From positions 1 through 64,000 of the forward strand of contig JADJVI010000007.1 of assembly GCA_016710645.1 (NCBI GenBank): a DNA stretch of 64,000 bases, read 5' to 3'. The translations under genes were made by a program, and so were the position numbers. Under the pieces are notes generated by a model. That model had not been told where the DNA came from, searched no databases, and saw only the letters and a list, made by a program, of their open reading frames with translations. The stretch is from Actinomycetales bacterium. Lineage in GTDB: Bacteria > Actinomycetota > Actinomycetes > Actinomycetales > Dermatophilaceae. This document shows, one piece after another, positions 53,274 through 62,575 of the stretch (positions are counted from its first letter, which is position 1; each line of letters opens with the position of its first letter).

Positions 53274-54557
53274 TCAGGCCGGACGCGGGTATGCCGGGAA
53301 GCGAGTCACCAGGTCGGTCACCTCGGCGCGAAGCTCGCGAGACACCGCGTGCTCGGGATCGGCGTCCCCCTTGGTCACGGCGGTGGCGATCAGCCGCGCA
53401 ATGTCCTTCATCTGCTCCTGCCCCATGCCCTGGGTGGTGACGCACGGGGTGCCGACCCGGATGCCGGATGCGACACTCGGCGGAGCCGGATCGAAGGGAA
53501 TGGCGTTCTTGTTCAACACGATTCCCGCTGCGTCGGCACGCGCCTCGGCGTCCTTACCGGTCACGGCCACGCCCTGAAGGTCGTGCAGTGAGAGATGGGT
53601 GTCCGTGCCCCCGGTCGTGGGACGGATGCCGTACTCAGCCAGAGAGGTCGCGAGGGTCGACGCATTGCGCAGCACCTGCTGCGCATACGCGGCATACTCC
53701 GGGGTCGCGCACTCCTTGAAGTTGACCGCCTTGGCCGCGATGGAGTGCATCTGCGGGCCGCCCTGCATCATCGGGAAGACGGCCTTGTCGATGGCCGCGG
53801 CGTGCTCGGCCTTGCAGACGATGGCCCCAGAGCGCGGACCGCGCAGCACCTTGTGGGTCGTGAACGACACGACGTCGGCCCACGGCACCGGGCTAGGGAT
53901 GGCCTTGCCGGCCACCAGCCCGATGAAGTGCGCGGCATCGACCCAGAAGATCGCGCCGATCTCGTCGGCCACCCGGCGGAAGAACTCGAAGTCGATGAGC
54001 CGAGGAATGGCCGAGCCGCCGGCCAGGATGACCTTGGGCCGGTGCTCCTTGGCCAGTGCCTCCACCTGGGCGTAGTCGATGTCCTCGGTGTCCTTGTCGA
54101 CGCCGTAGTGCACGGCGTTGAACCACTTGCCCGAGAAGGACACCTTGGTGCCGTGGGTGAGGTGGCCACCGTGCGGCAGGCTCATCGCGAGGATCGTCTC
54201 GCCGGGCTTGAGGAAGGCCCCGTAGACCGCCTGGTTGGCGCTGGCGCCACTATGCGGCTGGACGTTGGCGTGGTCGGCCCCGAAGAGCGCCTTGGCGCGG
54301 TCGATGGCGATCTGCTCGGCTTTGTCGACCTCGGCGCACCCGCCGTAGTAGCGACGCCCGGGATAGCCCTCGGCGTACTTGTTGCTGAGCGTCGACCCGA
54401 GCGCGGTGAGCACGGCCGGCGAGGACAGGTTTTCCGACGCGATGAGCTGCAGCCCGCTGCGAATGCGACCCAGCTCGGACAGCAGGACTCCGGCGATATC
54501 GGGGTCGAAGGCGTCGAGGGCGGCATAGTCGGACCCGTAGAAGGGGGTGTCGCTCAT
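53274..54557 (-). CDS. glyA: Serine hydroxymethyltransferase
   Basis: PLP enzyme interconverting serine and glycine with tetrahydrofolate; 427 residues. The PLP lysine is in VVSFTTHKVLRGPRSGAIV near residue 233; other blocks are LIASENLSSPAVLTALGS, NKYAEGYPGRRYYGGCAEVD and NVQPHSGASANQAVYGA. ATG 54557 is preferred over an upstream start at 54590 from family alignment. Intact. Confidence 0.96.
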   Translation of the reverse strand: MSDTPFYGSDYAALDAFDPDIAGVLLSELGRIRSGLQLIASENLSSPAVLTALGSTLSNKYAEGYPGRRYYGGCAEVDKAEQIAIDRAKALFGADHANVQPHSGASANQAVYGAFLKPGETILAMSLPHGGHLTHGTKVSFSGKWFNAVHYGVDKDTEDIDYAQVEALAKEHRPKVILAGGSAIPRLIDFEFFRRVADEIGAIFWVDAAHFIGLVAGKAIPSPVPWADVVSFTTHKVLRGPRSGAIVCKAEHAAAIDKAVFPMMQGGPQMHSIAAKAVNFKECATPEYAAYAQQVLRNASTLATSLAEYGIRPTTGGTDTHLSLHDLQGVAVTGKDAEARADAAGIVLNKNAIPFDPAPPSVASGIRVGTPCVTTQGMGQEQMKDIARLIATAVTKGDADPEHAVSRELRAEVTDLVTRFPAYPRPA

Positions 54558-54620
54558 GTGGCGGGCTCCTGGCGGACGGCAATCGGTCATGACACGCGTC
54601 CCCCACTGTATGCCGTCCGC

Positions 54621-55340
54621 TCACCGGCCCCGTGGTAGCCGCCGAAGGAGCGCCCTGGCGGCGGTCTGGGCGGAGACCAGGGCGCGGTGGTTGTCCCGAT
54701 AGGGACTGTCCGGATAGCGCTGCTCGAAGGTCGCCAGGTCCTGCGTCTTGAACCGCGCAAACTCCGGATGGGCTGAGGTGAGGGCCATGGCCGTCCCCAG
54801 CGTCGCCCCGGTGAACTCGAAATTGAGCTCCCGCTGCCGCGAAAAGAGGTAGTCGTCCCCGCACCACACCTGCAAGTCTGAGGGGATCGGCTGCCAGTTC
54901 TCGCGCCGTAGGAACATCGCGGCGCCGAAGCCCTGCCGACGAAAAGCAATGGGGGCGAATCGAATTCGTCCAAGTCGCTGGGGCGTTGCCGCTCCTGGGC
55001 CGACTGATATCGGGCTCGGCCCGATGATTCCCGCCCCACGATCGAGCCGCCACGCCACTGCTTCGAGCAGGCCCGCTGGCAGCACGATGTCGTCATTGGC
55101 GATGAGCAGCAAGGGCGCGCTGGACTCCTGCACGCCAAGGTTCCACGACGGATTGACCAGGAGGTTGCGCCCTGGCGAGAGCACCCTGACCCGGGGATCG
55201 GCGACGGCCAACTCGCCGGTCGAGTTGTTGATGACGACGACCTCGTTGACCAGAGGTTGGGCCAGCAGATCGTCCAGCAAGGGCGCAAGCAGCGGCGAGC
55301 GCTGCAACGTCGGGATGACGACGGCGAAGCGTCCAGTCAC
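54621..55340 (-). CDS. Family-2-like glycosyltransferase
   Basis: 239-residue GT-A-fold transferase. The N-terminus GRFAVVIPTLQRSPLLAPLL is typical, the nucleotide-sugar metal site is probably in LLIANDDIVLPAGLLEA, and GFGAAMFLRRENWQPI and WCGDDYLFSR follow. No transmembrane segments, so a cytosolic enzyme. GTG 55340 overlaps the tsaC stop (GTGA), so the two are translated together. Acceptor and donor unknown. Confidence 0.82.
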   Translation of the reverse strand: MTGRFAVVIPTLQRSPLLAPLLDDLLAQPLVNEVVVINNSTGELAVADPRVRVLSPGRNLLVNPSWNLGVQESSAPLLLIANDDIVLPAGLLEAVAWRLDRGAGIIGPSPISVGPGAATPQRLGRIRFAPIAFRRQGFGAAMFLRRENWQPIPSDLQVWCGDDYLFSRQRELNFEFTGATLGTAMALTSAHPEFARFKTQDLATFEQRYPDSPYRDNHRALVSAQTAARALLRRLPRGR

Positions 55341-56164
55341 CGGTGCCGACGACCCGCTACCCGCGGTCCCGAATGGCCGCGCCGGCGAGGCGCGTTGCTG
55401 TCGGACGCGGCAGGAGTGCGGCTGGCGGACCCCGCGGCACGAGGCACATCAGCAACAGGGTCGTCAGCGGGCGCGTCGGTCGGGGCGCTGGGCCAGGCCG
55501 ACGACACCTGCTGCTGCGCGCCGTATCCGCGGGCCTGCTCGACCACCTCGTCCACCTGTTCGCCCGTGATCGGCCCCGGTCGCAGGACGACAGGGTCGAC
55601 CCCGGTGCAGTCGACGATCGTCGAGGCCGGACCGCCGGGCGCAGTTCCGCCGTCGACATACACCGTCACGGCGTCGCCAAGCTGCTGCTGGGCCGCGGCT
55701 GCGGTCGTGGCGGGCGGCTCGCCGGTGACATTCGCGCTGGTCACGGCCATCGGGCCGACCGCGGCCAAGACCGCGAGCGCCACGTCATGAGCGGGCACGC
55801 GCAAGGCCACCGTGCCGTTGGTGTCGCCCAGATCCCACATGAGCGAGGACTGGGCGGTGAGGACCAGCGTGAGCGGGCCCGGCCAGAAGCGTTCCATCAA
55901 CGCGCGCGCGTATCCGGGGACATCCCGCGCCAAGCCGTCGACCGTCGCGACACTCGGGATGAGCACCGGCGGTGGCATCTCCCGCCCGCGACCCTTGGCC
56001 GCGAGCACCTTGCCCACGCCAGCAGCATCAAAGGCGTCGCAACCGATGCCGTAGACCGTGTCGGTGGGGATGACGACGACCTCCCCGACCCGCACCGCCT
56101 CGACCGCGGCGTTGACGGCAGCCTCCCGGGTCACCGGGTCTTCGGCGTTCATCACGACACTCAT
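55337..56164 (-). CDS. tsaC: L-threonylcarbamoyladenylate synthase (TsaC/Sua5/YrdC family)
   Basis: Makes threonylcarbamoyl-AMP for the t6A37 modification of tRNAs. About 275 residues: the YrdC domain shows VVIPTDTVYGIGCDAFD, KGRGREMPPPVLIP, FWPGPLTLVL and GPMAVTSANVTGEPPATT. The last 60 residues are a Pro/Ala/Arg-rich tail without the full Sua5 domain. ATG 56164 and ATG 56152 are both possible starts. Downstream of prmC and prfA in the same direction, a standard actinobacterial order. Confidence 0.92.
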   Translation of the reverse strand: MSVVMNAEDPVTREAAVNAAVEAVRVGEVVVIPTDTVYGIGCDAFDAAGVGKVLAAKGRGREMPPPVLIPSVATVDGLARDVPGYARALMERFWPGPLTLVLTAQSSLMWDLGDTNGTVALRVPAHDVALAVLAAVGPMAVTSANVTGEPPATTAAAAQQQLGDAVTVYVDGGTAPGGPASTIVDCTGVDPVVLRPGPITGEQVDEVVEQARGYGAQQQVSSAWPSAPTDAPADDPVADVPRAAGSASRTPAASDSNAPRRRGHSGPRVAGRRHR

Positions 56165-56198
56165 CACTCGGCACCCCCCATCACGAGTCCACCCGACG

Positions 56199-57110
56199 TC
56201 ATGACCGCGATCCTAGGTCGCCACGAACCGCCTCGGTGACTCGCGGACGACCGGTGAGGTCGGCGTGATCCTGTGCACGTGACCAATCGCCGGAGGCCGC
56301 GAGGGACCGCAACAAGCCCGACCCCTGAGTCTCGGCATGCTCCATGAACAGCCGACCCCCAGGCCCGAGCAGCAGCGCCGCAGCGGTAGCCATCGCCCTG
56401 GGCAGCGCGAGGCCGTCGGCGCTGCGCCCGTAGAGCGCGATCTCGGGGTCGTGGTCACGCACCTCGGGATCGATCGGCACCTGTCCGTCCGGAATGTAGG
56501 GCGGATTGCAGGTCACCACCGCGACGTCACCAGCCAATTCCGGGTATGCCGTGAGGGCATCTCCCAGCCGCATCTCGACCTCCAGCCCGAGCCGGTCGCG
56601 GTTGGCGACCGCCCAGCCGTGCGCGAGCGGGTCGAGCTCAACGGCATACACCTGCGCCGACGGGAACTCGGCCTTGACCGCCAAGGCGATCGCCCCCGAC
56701 CCGGTCGCGAGGTCGACCACGACGGGGGCCGGGTCCGACGAGGCACGCAGAGCGGCAAGGGCCAACCCAACGAGGACCTCGGTCTCGGGTCGCGGGATGA
56801 ACACGCCCGGTCCTACGGCGAGGGTCAGCGAGCGGAAGTGCGCTGTCCCGGTGAGGTGCTGCAGTGGGACCCGGGTGGCACGTTCGGTGACCAGCCCGGC
56901 ATACCGGTTTGGGAGCTCCGTGTCGCCAAGGACGAGAAGTCGGCGCGCCTCCGGCGGGTCGACCCCGAGGACGTGAGCGGCGAGCAGCAGGGCGTCGACT
57001 GGCGCCGAGGCGATCCCGGACGCGTCGAGCACCCGCGTGGCCCAGCGCACCGCAGCGCGGATCTCCCGCGGTGGCTCGCCCGCCTCGCCAGCCAGCAGGG
57101 ACGTGGTCAC
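56199..57110 (-). CDS. prmC: Peptide chain release factor N5-glutamine methyltransferase
   Basis: SAM-dependent enzyme that methylates the GGQ glutamine of RF1/RF2; 303 residues. An N-terminal helical domain precedes the methyltransferase fold with VVVDLATGSGAIALAVKAEF and the catalytic NPPY motif in VVTCNPPYIPDGQVP. GTG 57110 overlaps the prfA stop (GTGA), so it is coupled to the gene of its substrate. Confidence 0.94.
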   Translation of the reverse strand: MTTSLLAGEAGEPPREIRAAVRWATRVLDASGIASAPVDALLLAAHVLGVDPPEARRLLVLGDTELPNRYAGLVTERATRVPLQHLTGTAHFRSLTLAVGPGVFIPRPETEVLVGLALAALRASSDPAPVVVDLATGSGAIALAVKAEFPSAQVYAVELDPLAHGWAVANRDRLGLEVEMRLGDALTAYPELAGDVAVVTCNPPYIPDGQVPIDPEVRDHDPEIALYGRSADGLALPRAMATAAALLLGPGGRLFMEHAETQGSGLLRSLAASGDWSRAQDHADLTGRPRVTEAVRGDLGSRS

Positions 57111-58210
57111 GAGGAGCCGCCGACCGCTGCCATCCGTTCCGCCTCGTCGGCGCTCATGCACGACTCGACCACCGGGTCCAACTCGCCGTTGAGCACGATG
57201 TCGAGGTTGTAGGCCTTGAAGCCGGTGCGGTGGTCGGCGATGCGATTCTCCGGGAAGTTGTAGGTGCGGATCCGCTCGGATCGGTCGACCGTGCGCACCT
57301 GCGAGCGGCGGGCCTGCGACGCGGCGGCGTCGGCCTCTTCCTGGGCGATCTGGCGTAGCCGGGCCTTGAGCACCCGTAGCGCGGATTCTTTGTTCTGCAG
57401 CTGCGACTTCTCGTTCTGGCAGGAGACGACCAGGCCGGTCGGCAGGTGGGTGATCCGCACCGCAGAGTCGGTCGTGTTGACCGATTGTCCGCCGGGACCG
57501 CTGGAGCGGTAGACGTCGATGCGCAGGTCGTTCGGGCCGATCTCGACCTCGTCCTCGGCATCATCGAGCTCAGGCATGACGAGCACGCCCGCGGCGGAAG
57601 TGTGGATGCGGCCCTGGCTCTCAGTGACCGGCACCCGCTGGACGCGGTGCACCCCGCCCTCGAACTTGAGCCGAGCCCACGGGGCCTCCCCCGGTCCCGG
57701 GGTGCCCTTGGCGCGCACGGCCAGGCGTACGTCCTTGTAGCCACCGAGGTCGGATTCGGTGGCGTCGAGCAGCTCCGCTCGCCAGCCGCGCTTCTCGGCA
57801 TAACGCAGGTACATCCGCAGCAGGTCACCGGCAAACAGCGCCGACTCCTCGCCGCCCTCCCCCGCCTTGACCTCGAGGATGACGTCGCGGTCGTCGTCGG
57901 GGTCGCGCGGCAGCAGCAGGTGGTGCAACCGAGCCTGGGTCTGCTCGACGACGGCCGCCAGGGCGGGCACCTCGGCTGCAAAGGAGTCGTCGACCTCCCC
58001 CAGTTCGCGCGCTGCCGCCAGGTCGTCGTGCGCCACCGCGAGAGCCCGGTATGCCGCGACGGTCGGTGCCAGCGCGGCATACCTCTTGTTGGTGCGGCGC
58101 AGGGCGTTCTGGTCCGAGTGCAGCGCGGGGTCGGCGAGGGCCGCCTCGAGCGCGGCGTACTCGGCGACGAGCGGTTCGGCGGAGTGCAGCAGCGGATCGG
58201 TCGTGGTCAT
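57107..58210 (-). CDS. prfA: Peptide chain release factor 1
   Basis: Recognises UAA and UAG stops; 367 residues. The codon-reading PxT motif is in RVPVTESQGRIHTSA (RF2 would have SPF), and the catalytic GGQ is in SSGPGGQSVNTTDSAVRITH near residue 238. N-terminal helical domain complete. Overlaps prmC. Preceded by rpmE on the same strand after a hairpin. Confidence 0.97.
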   Translation of the reverse strand: MTTTDPLLHSAEPLVAEYAALEAALADPALHSDQNALRRTNKRYAALAPTVAAYRALAVAHDDLAAARELGEVDDSFAAEVPALAAVVEQTQARLHHLLLPRDPDDDRDVILEVKAGEGGEESALFAGDLLRMYLRYAEKRGWRAELLDATESDLGGYKDVRLAVRAKGTPGPGEAPWARLKFEGGVHRVQRVPVTESQGRIHTSAAGVLVMPELDDAEDEVEIGPNDLRIDVYRSSGPGGQSVNTTDSAVRITHLPTGLVVSCQNEKSQLQNKESALRVLKARLRQIAQEEADAAASQARRSQVRTVDRSERIRTYNFPENRIADHRTGFKAYNLDIVLNGELDPVVESCMSADEAERMAAVGGSS

Positions 58211-58269
58211 CGGAAGTCCTTGGGGCAGAAGCGAGTCCGGCTCGGCGGCGCCGCCCGGAGCAAACGAAA

Positions 58270-58324
58270 ACGCCGGCTCGGCTGCGCGGACACCCCGAAG
58301 GAGTCACGCGCGCCGAGCCGGCGT
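58270..58324 (-). terminator. Hairpin after rpmE
   Basis: Arms 58270-58282 (ACGCCGGCTCGGC) and 58312-58324 are exact reverse complements, with further GC pairing inside. It begins 9 bp after the rpmE stop and lies before prfA, so probably ends the rpmE transcript. Confidence 0.7.
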
Positions 58325-58332
58325 CACGGTCG

Positions 58333-58548
58333 CTACTTACCGGCCTTCTTGCCGTAGCGGGCCTCGAAGCGGGCCACGCGACCACCGGTGTCGAGGATCT
58401 TCTGCTTGCCGGTGTAGAAGGGGTGGCACTGCGAGCACACGTCGGCGTGGATGACGCCGTTCTTGGCGGTGCTGCGCGTGGTGAACGTGGTGCCGCAGGT
58501 GCAGGTCACCTGGGTCTCCCCGTAGGCGGGGTGAATGTCCTTCTTCAC
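58333..58548 (-). CDS. rpmE: 50S ribosomal protein L31, zinc-binding type
   Basis: 71-residue ribosomal protein. The four cysteines of the zinc form are seen in QVTCTCGTTFTT and ADVCSQCHPFYTGKQK, so this is the zinc-containing paralog rather than the zinc-starvation form. GTG 58548 has GAGGAGATC upstream. Confidence 0.95.
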   Translation of the reverse strand: MKKDIHPAYGETQVTCTCGTTFTTRSTAKNGVIHADVCSQCHPFYTGKQKILDTGGRVARFEARYGKKAGK

Positions 58549-58711
58549 TGGGATCTCCTCGTCGATGGATATGGACCGGGTCGGCTGGCGAACACGAAAG
58601 ACGCTCACGCGGTATGCCGTGAACCGGACCAAGGAGTAAGTGTGCCAGACCTGGCGCACGCCCACTAAACCGCCAGGTGAGCTCGGACATTCCCGTGGGC
58701 GGGTCGGGCAG

Positions 58712-58717
58712 TAGCGT
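58712..58717 (+). promoter_or_regulatory. Leaderless -10 element TAGCGT before the TRIC-type gene
   Basis: TAGCGT lies seven bases before ATG 58725, which favours that start over GTG 58677. Confidence 0.5.
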
Positions 58718-58724
58718 TGCCCGG

Positions 58725-59363
58725 ATGGAGCGTTGGGTGGGCGTCGCGCACACGGCTTTCGTGCTGGCCGGCGTCTTCGCCTTTGCCGTCTCTGGGGCGC
58801 TGCAGGCGGTCCAGAAGCGGATGGACGTCGTCGGGCTCGCCTCCCTGGCGGTGGTCACCGCTCTCGGCGGCGGCCTCCTGCGCGACCTGCTCATCGGCGC
58901 CGTGCCACCAGCGGCCCTGACCGACGGCTGGCTGCTTGTCGTCGCCCTCGCGGGAGCCGCGGTCGTCTTTCTCGCCCACGGTCGGGTGCGGCTGCCCCGC
59001 CGGCCCATGCTCGTCTTCGATGCCCTGGGTCTGGGATTGTTCTGCGTCGAAGGGACCATCAAGGGACTGGCCTTCGGGCTGGACCCATACGCCGCGACGA
59101 TCGTCGGCACGCTCACCGGCGTCGGCGGCGGCGTGGTGCGCGACATGCTCTCCAGCGAGGTGCCGTCGGTCTTCCGGCAGGGCTCACGGCTCTACGTCAT
59201 CCCAGCGCTGGCCGGTGCCGCCGCGACCGCGGCCCTGGCGCCGCATGCCTGGTGGTCGATCTGGGCTTCGGTGATCGTCGCCGGGGCGGTGTCGGCGGTG
59301 CGGATCGCCTCGCTGCGCTTCCACTGGAAGGCCATCGCCCCGCGCGACGTGCCGCCGGCCTGA
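58725..59363 (+). CDS. TRIC/UPF0126-family cation channel protein
   Basis: 212-residue membrane protein with seven hydrophobic helices in two related halves. Each half has a glycine-rich GGG motif: VTALGGGLLRDLLIGAVPP and LTGVGGGVVRDMLSSEVP, the YicG/UPF0126 pattern now assigned to trimeric intracellular cation channels. Physiological role in bacteria is unsettled. Stands alone, divergent from rpmE. Confidence 0.9.
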   Translation: MERWVGVAHTAFVLAGVFAFAVSGALQAVQKRMDVVGLASLAVVTALGGGLLRDLLIGAVPPAALTDGWLLVVALAGAAVVFLAHGRVRLPRRPMLVFDALGLGLFCVEGTIKGLAFGLDPYAATIVGTLTGVGGGVVRDMLSSEVPSVFRQGSRLYVIPALAGAAATAALAPHAWWSIWASVIVAGAVSAVRIASLRFHWKAIAPRDVPPA

Positions 59364-59405
59364 CTCTCTGACTCTCTGGGCCTGACTCTCTGGGCCTGAC
59401 TCTCG
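59362..59405 (+). repeat. Short tandem repeat at the end of the TRIC-type gene
   Basis: The 8-mer GACTCTCT starts at 59362, 59370 and 59384, with a variant at 59398; two units are spaced by GGGCCT, giving a 14-bp period. It begins at the stop codon of the gene. Confidence 0.8.
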
Positions 59406-59418
59406 TCACCCGCTGGCG

Positions 59419-59424
59419 TAGCGT
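59419..59424 (+). promoter_or_regulatory. Leaderless -10 element TAGCGT before the LLM oxidoreductase gene
   Basis: TAGCGT lies seven bases before ATG 59432. Confidence 0.5.
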
Positions 59425-59431
59425 GGAGTAG

Positions 59432-60274
59432 ATGCGACACGGATGCGTCATCCCCTATGCCAGCGAGCGCGAGTTCGTCGAGCTGGCCCAGCTAGCCGAG
59501 ACGTCCGGCTGGGACGCCGTATTCTCCTGGGAGGCTGTGTGGGGCCAGGACGCCTGGGCGACCTTGGCCGCGGCCGCGGTGCTCACCTCGCGCGTCAGGC
59601 TCGGCACCCTGCTCACCCCCGCATCCCGGCACCGCCCGTGGGACCTGGCCAGCCGGGTCGCGACGGTCGATCGGCTCAGCGCCGGCCGCGTGACGATGTG
59701 TGTGGGTCTCGGTGCGCTGCACGGGAATTGGCTGGCTTTCGAGGCCGACGAGGGCCGAGCGGCCCGCGCCCAGAAGCTCGACGAGTCGTTGGCGATCTAT
59801 GCCGGCCTCATGGCTGGCCAGCCGTTCAGCTACACCGGCGAGCATTACAGCGCGACGCCGGTGACCGAACTGGTGCCCCCGCCTCCGGTCCAACGGCCGC
59901 ACCCACCGGTCTGGGTGGTCGGCGCCATGCACCTGGGCCGTCACGCTCAGCCGTCGTTGGATCGCGCAGCCCGCTGGGAGGGGCTCCTGCCCGCGGTGGT
60001 CGACCCGGCATTTCGGCCGATCACCATCGAGGAGACCCGGCGCGCGGTCGACCACGTCTTCAGTCGGCGGGCCGAGTGGGGACTGCCGACCGAAGGCTAC
60101 GACGTCGTCATGGAAGGGGACACCTTCGGCGGGCACCGGTCTCCGACCGGCACACCGGCCGAGTGGGCGGCCGCCGGGGCGACCTGGTGGGTCGAGAGTT
60201 GGTGGGACCTGCCCGACGCCCCGGAGAGTGTCGCAGAACTGCGCCGCCGGATCGCCGGAGGCCCGCACCGCTGA
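59432..60274 (+). CDS. LLM-class flavin-dependent oxidoreductase
   Basis: 280-residue luciferase-like TIM-barrel protein. Family segments are RHGCVIPYASEREFVELAQ, LTSRVRLGTLLTPASRHRPW, ATVDRLSAGRVTMCVGLGAL and FSYTGEHYSATPVTELVPPP. FMN or F420 as cofactor cannot be decided from sequence; F420 is common in this phylum. Solo gene, convergent with rho across a strong hairpin. Substrate unknown. Confidence 0.88.
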   Translation: MRHGCVIPYASEREFVELAQLAETSGWDAVFSWEAVWGQDAWATLAAAAVLTSRVRLGTLLTPASRHRPWDLASRVATVDRLSAGRVTMCVGLGALHGNWLAFEADEGRAARAQKLDESLAIYAGLMAGQPFSYTGEHYSATPVTELVPPPPVQRPHPPVWVVGAMHLGRHAQPSLDRAARWEGLLPAVVDPAFRPITIEETRRAVDHVFSRRAEWGLPTEGYDVVMEGDTFGGHRSPTGTPAEWAAAGATWWVESWWDLPDAPESVAELRRRIAGGPHR

Positions 60275-60293
60275 GGGTCGACACCCGGAGCAG

Positions 60294-60339
60294 AGACGGG
60301 TATGCCGTCCGCTCGGGTGAGCGGACGGCATACCCGTCT
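60294..60339. terminator. 21-bp bidirectional hairpin made of an inverted GTATGCCGT pair
   Basis: Arms 60294-60314 (AGACGGGTATGCCGTCCGCT plus C) and 60319-60339 are perfect reverse complements around a four-base loop. It lies between the convergent LLM gene and rho, so it can terminate both. The motif sits in the middle of each arm. Confidence 0.9.
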
Positions 60340-60367
60340 GTCTGGCTATCTGGCCGTGCGGCGACGA

Positions 60368-62296
<1,929 letters not shown>

Positions 62297-62575
62297 GAAG
62301 GATCCTTCCCCTCGTTCGTCGGCCCGCGGAGATGGGGCCGGGTGTGCGGCCAGGGGATGCCTGGCCAATGGATGCCTCATTCCGCGAACGAGCGCAGCGC
62401 GCTCACGGCAGCGAAACTGCCGAGGTCAGGAAGAGGATGCGCCCGCTCTCGGAGCCTCAGTGCTGATGACTGGGTAGCCCCTCCCGCGCGGTGCGAGCCC
62501 AATCTAACACCAAACCCACCGGCATACCGTCACCACGGCCTACGCGGTCAACGTGAGGCACCTGCGGTGCACGCC

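Larger units (their letters stand above)
1699..60333. repeat. Dispersed 9-mer GTATGCCGT / ACGGCATAC, 44 exact copies
   Basis: Plus-strand copies start at 1699, 1848, 2982, 5201, 8250, 10013, 13270, 13315, 17945, 21323, 24093, 24999, 25248, 26622, 30641, 34668, 35502, 38536, 39778, 42856, 43464, 46621, 48397, 48416, 52173, 54608, 56544, 58612 and 60300. Minus-strand copies (ACGGCATAC) start at 2518, 3739, 5509, 7068, 8302, 9894, 12032, 18361, 19774, 26595, 30166, 35514, 51670, 56641 and 60325. About two dozen more sites match the eight-base core GTATGCCG. Spacing is irregular, so this is not an array. Hand count; a few sites may be missed. Confidence 0.92.

Noticed and set aside
54558..54620. 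Glycine riboswitch before glyA
   Set aside because: The gap is 63 bp, too short, and lacks any tandem aptamer-like structure.
1699..60333. GTATGCCGT copies as a CRISPR array
   Set aside because: Spacing is irregular, copies occur inside conserved genes on both strands, and there are no equal-length spacers or cas genes.
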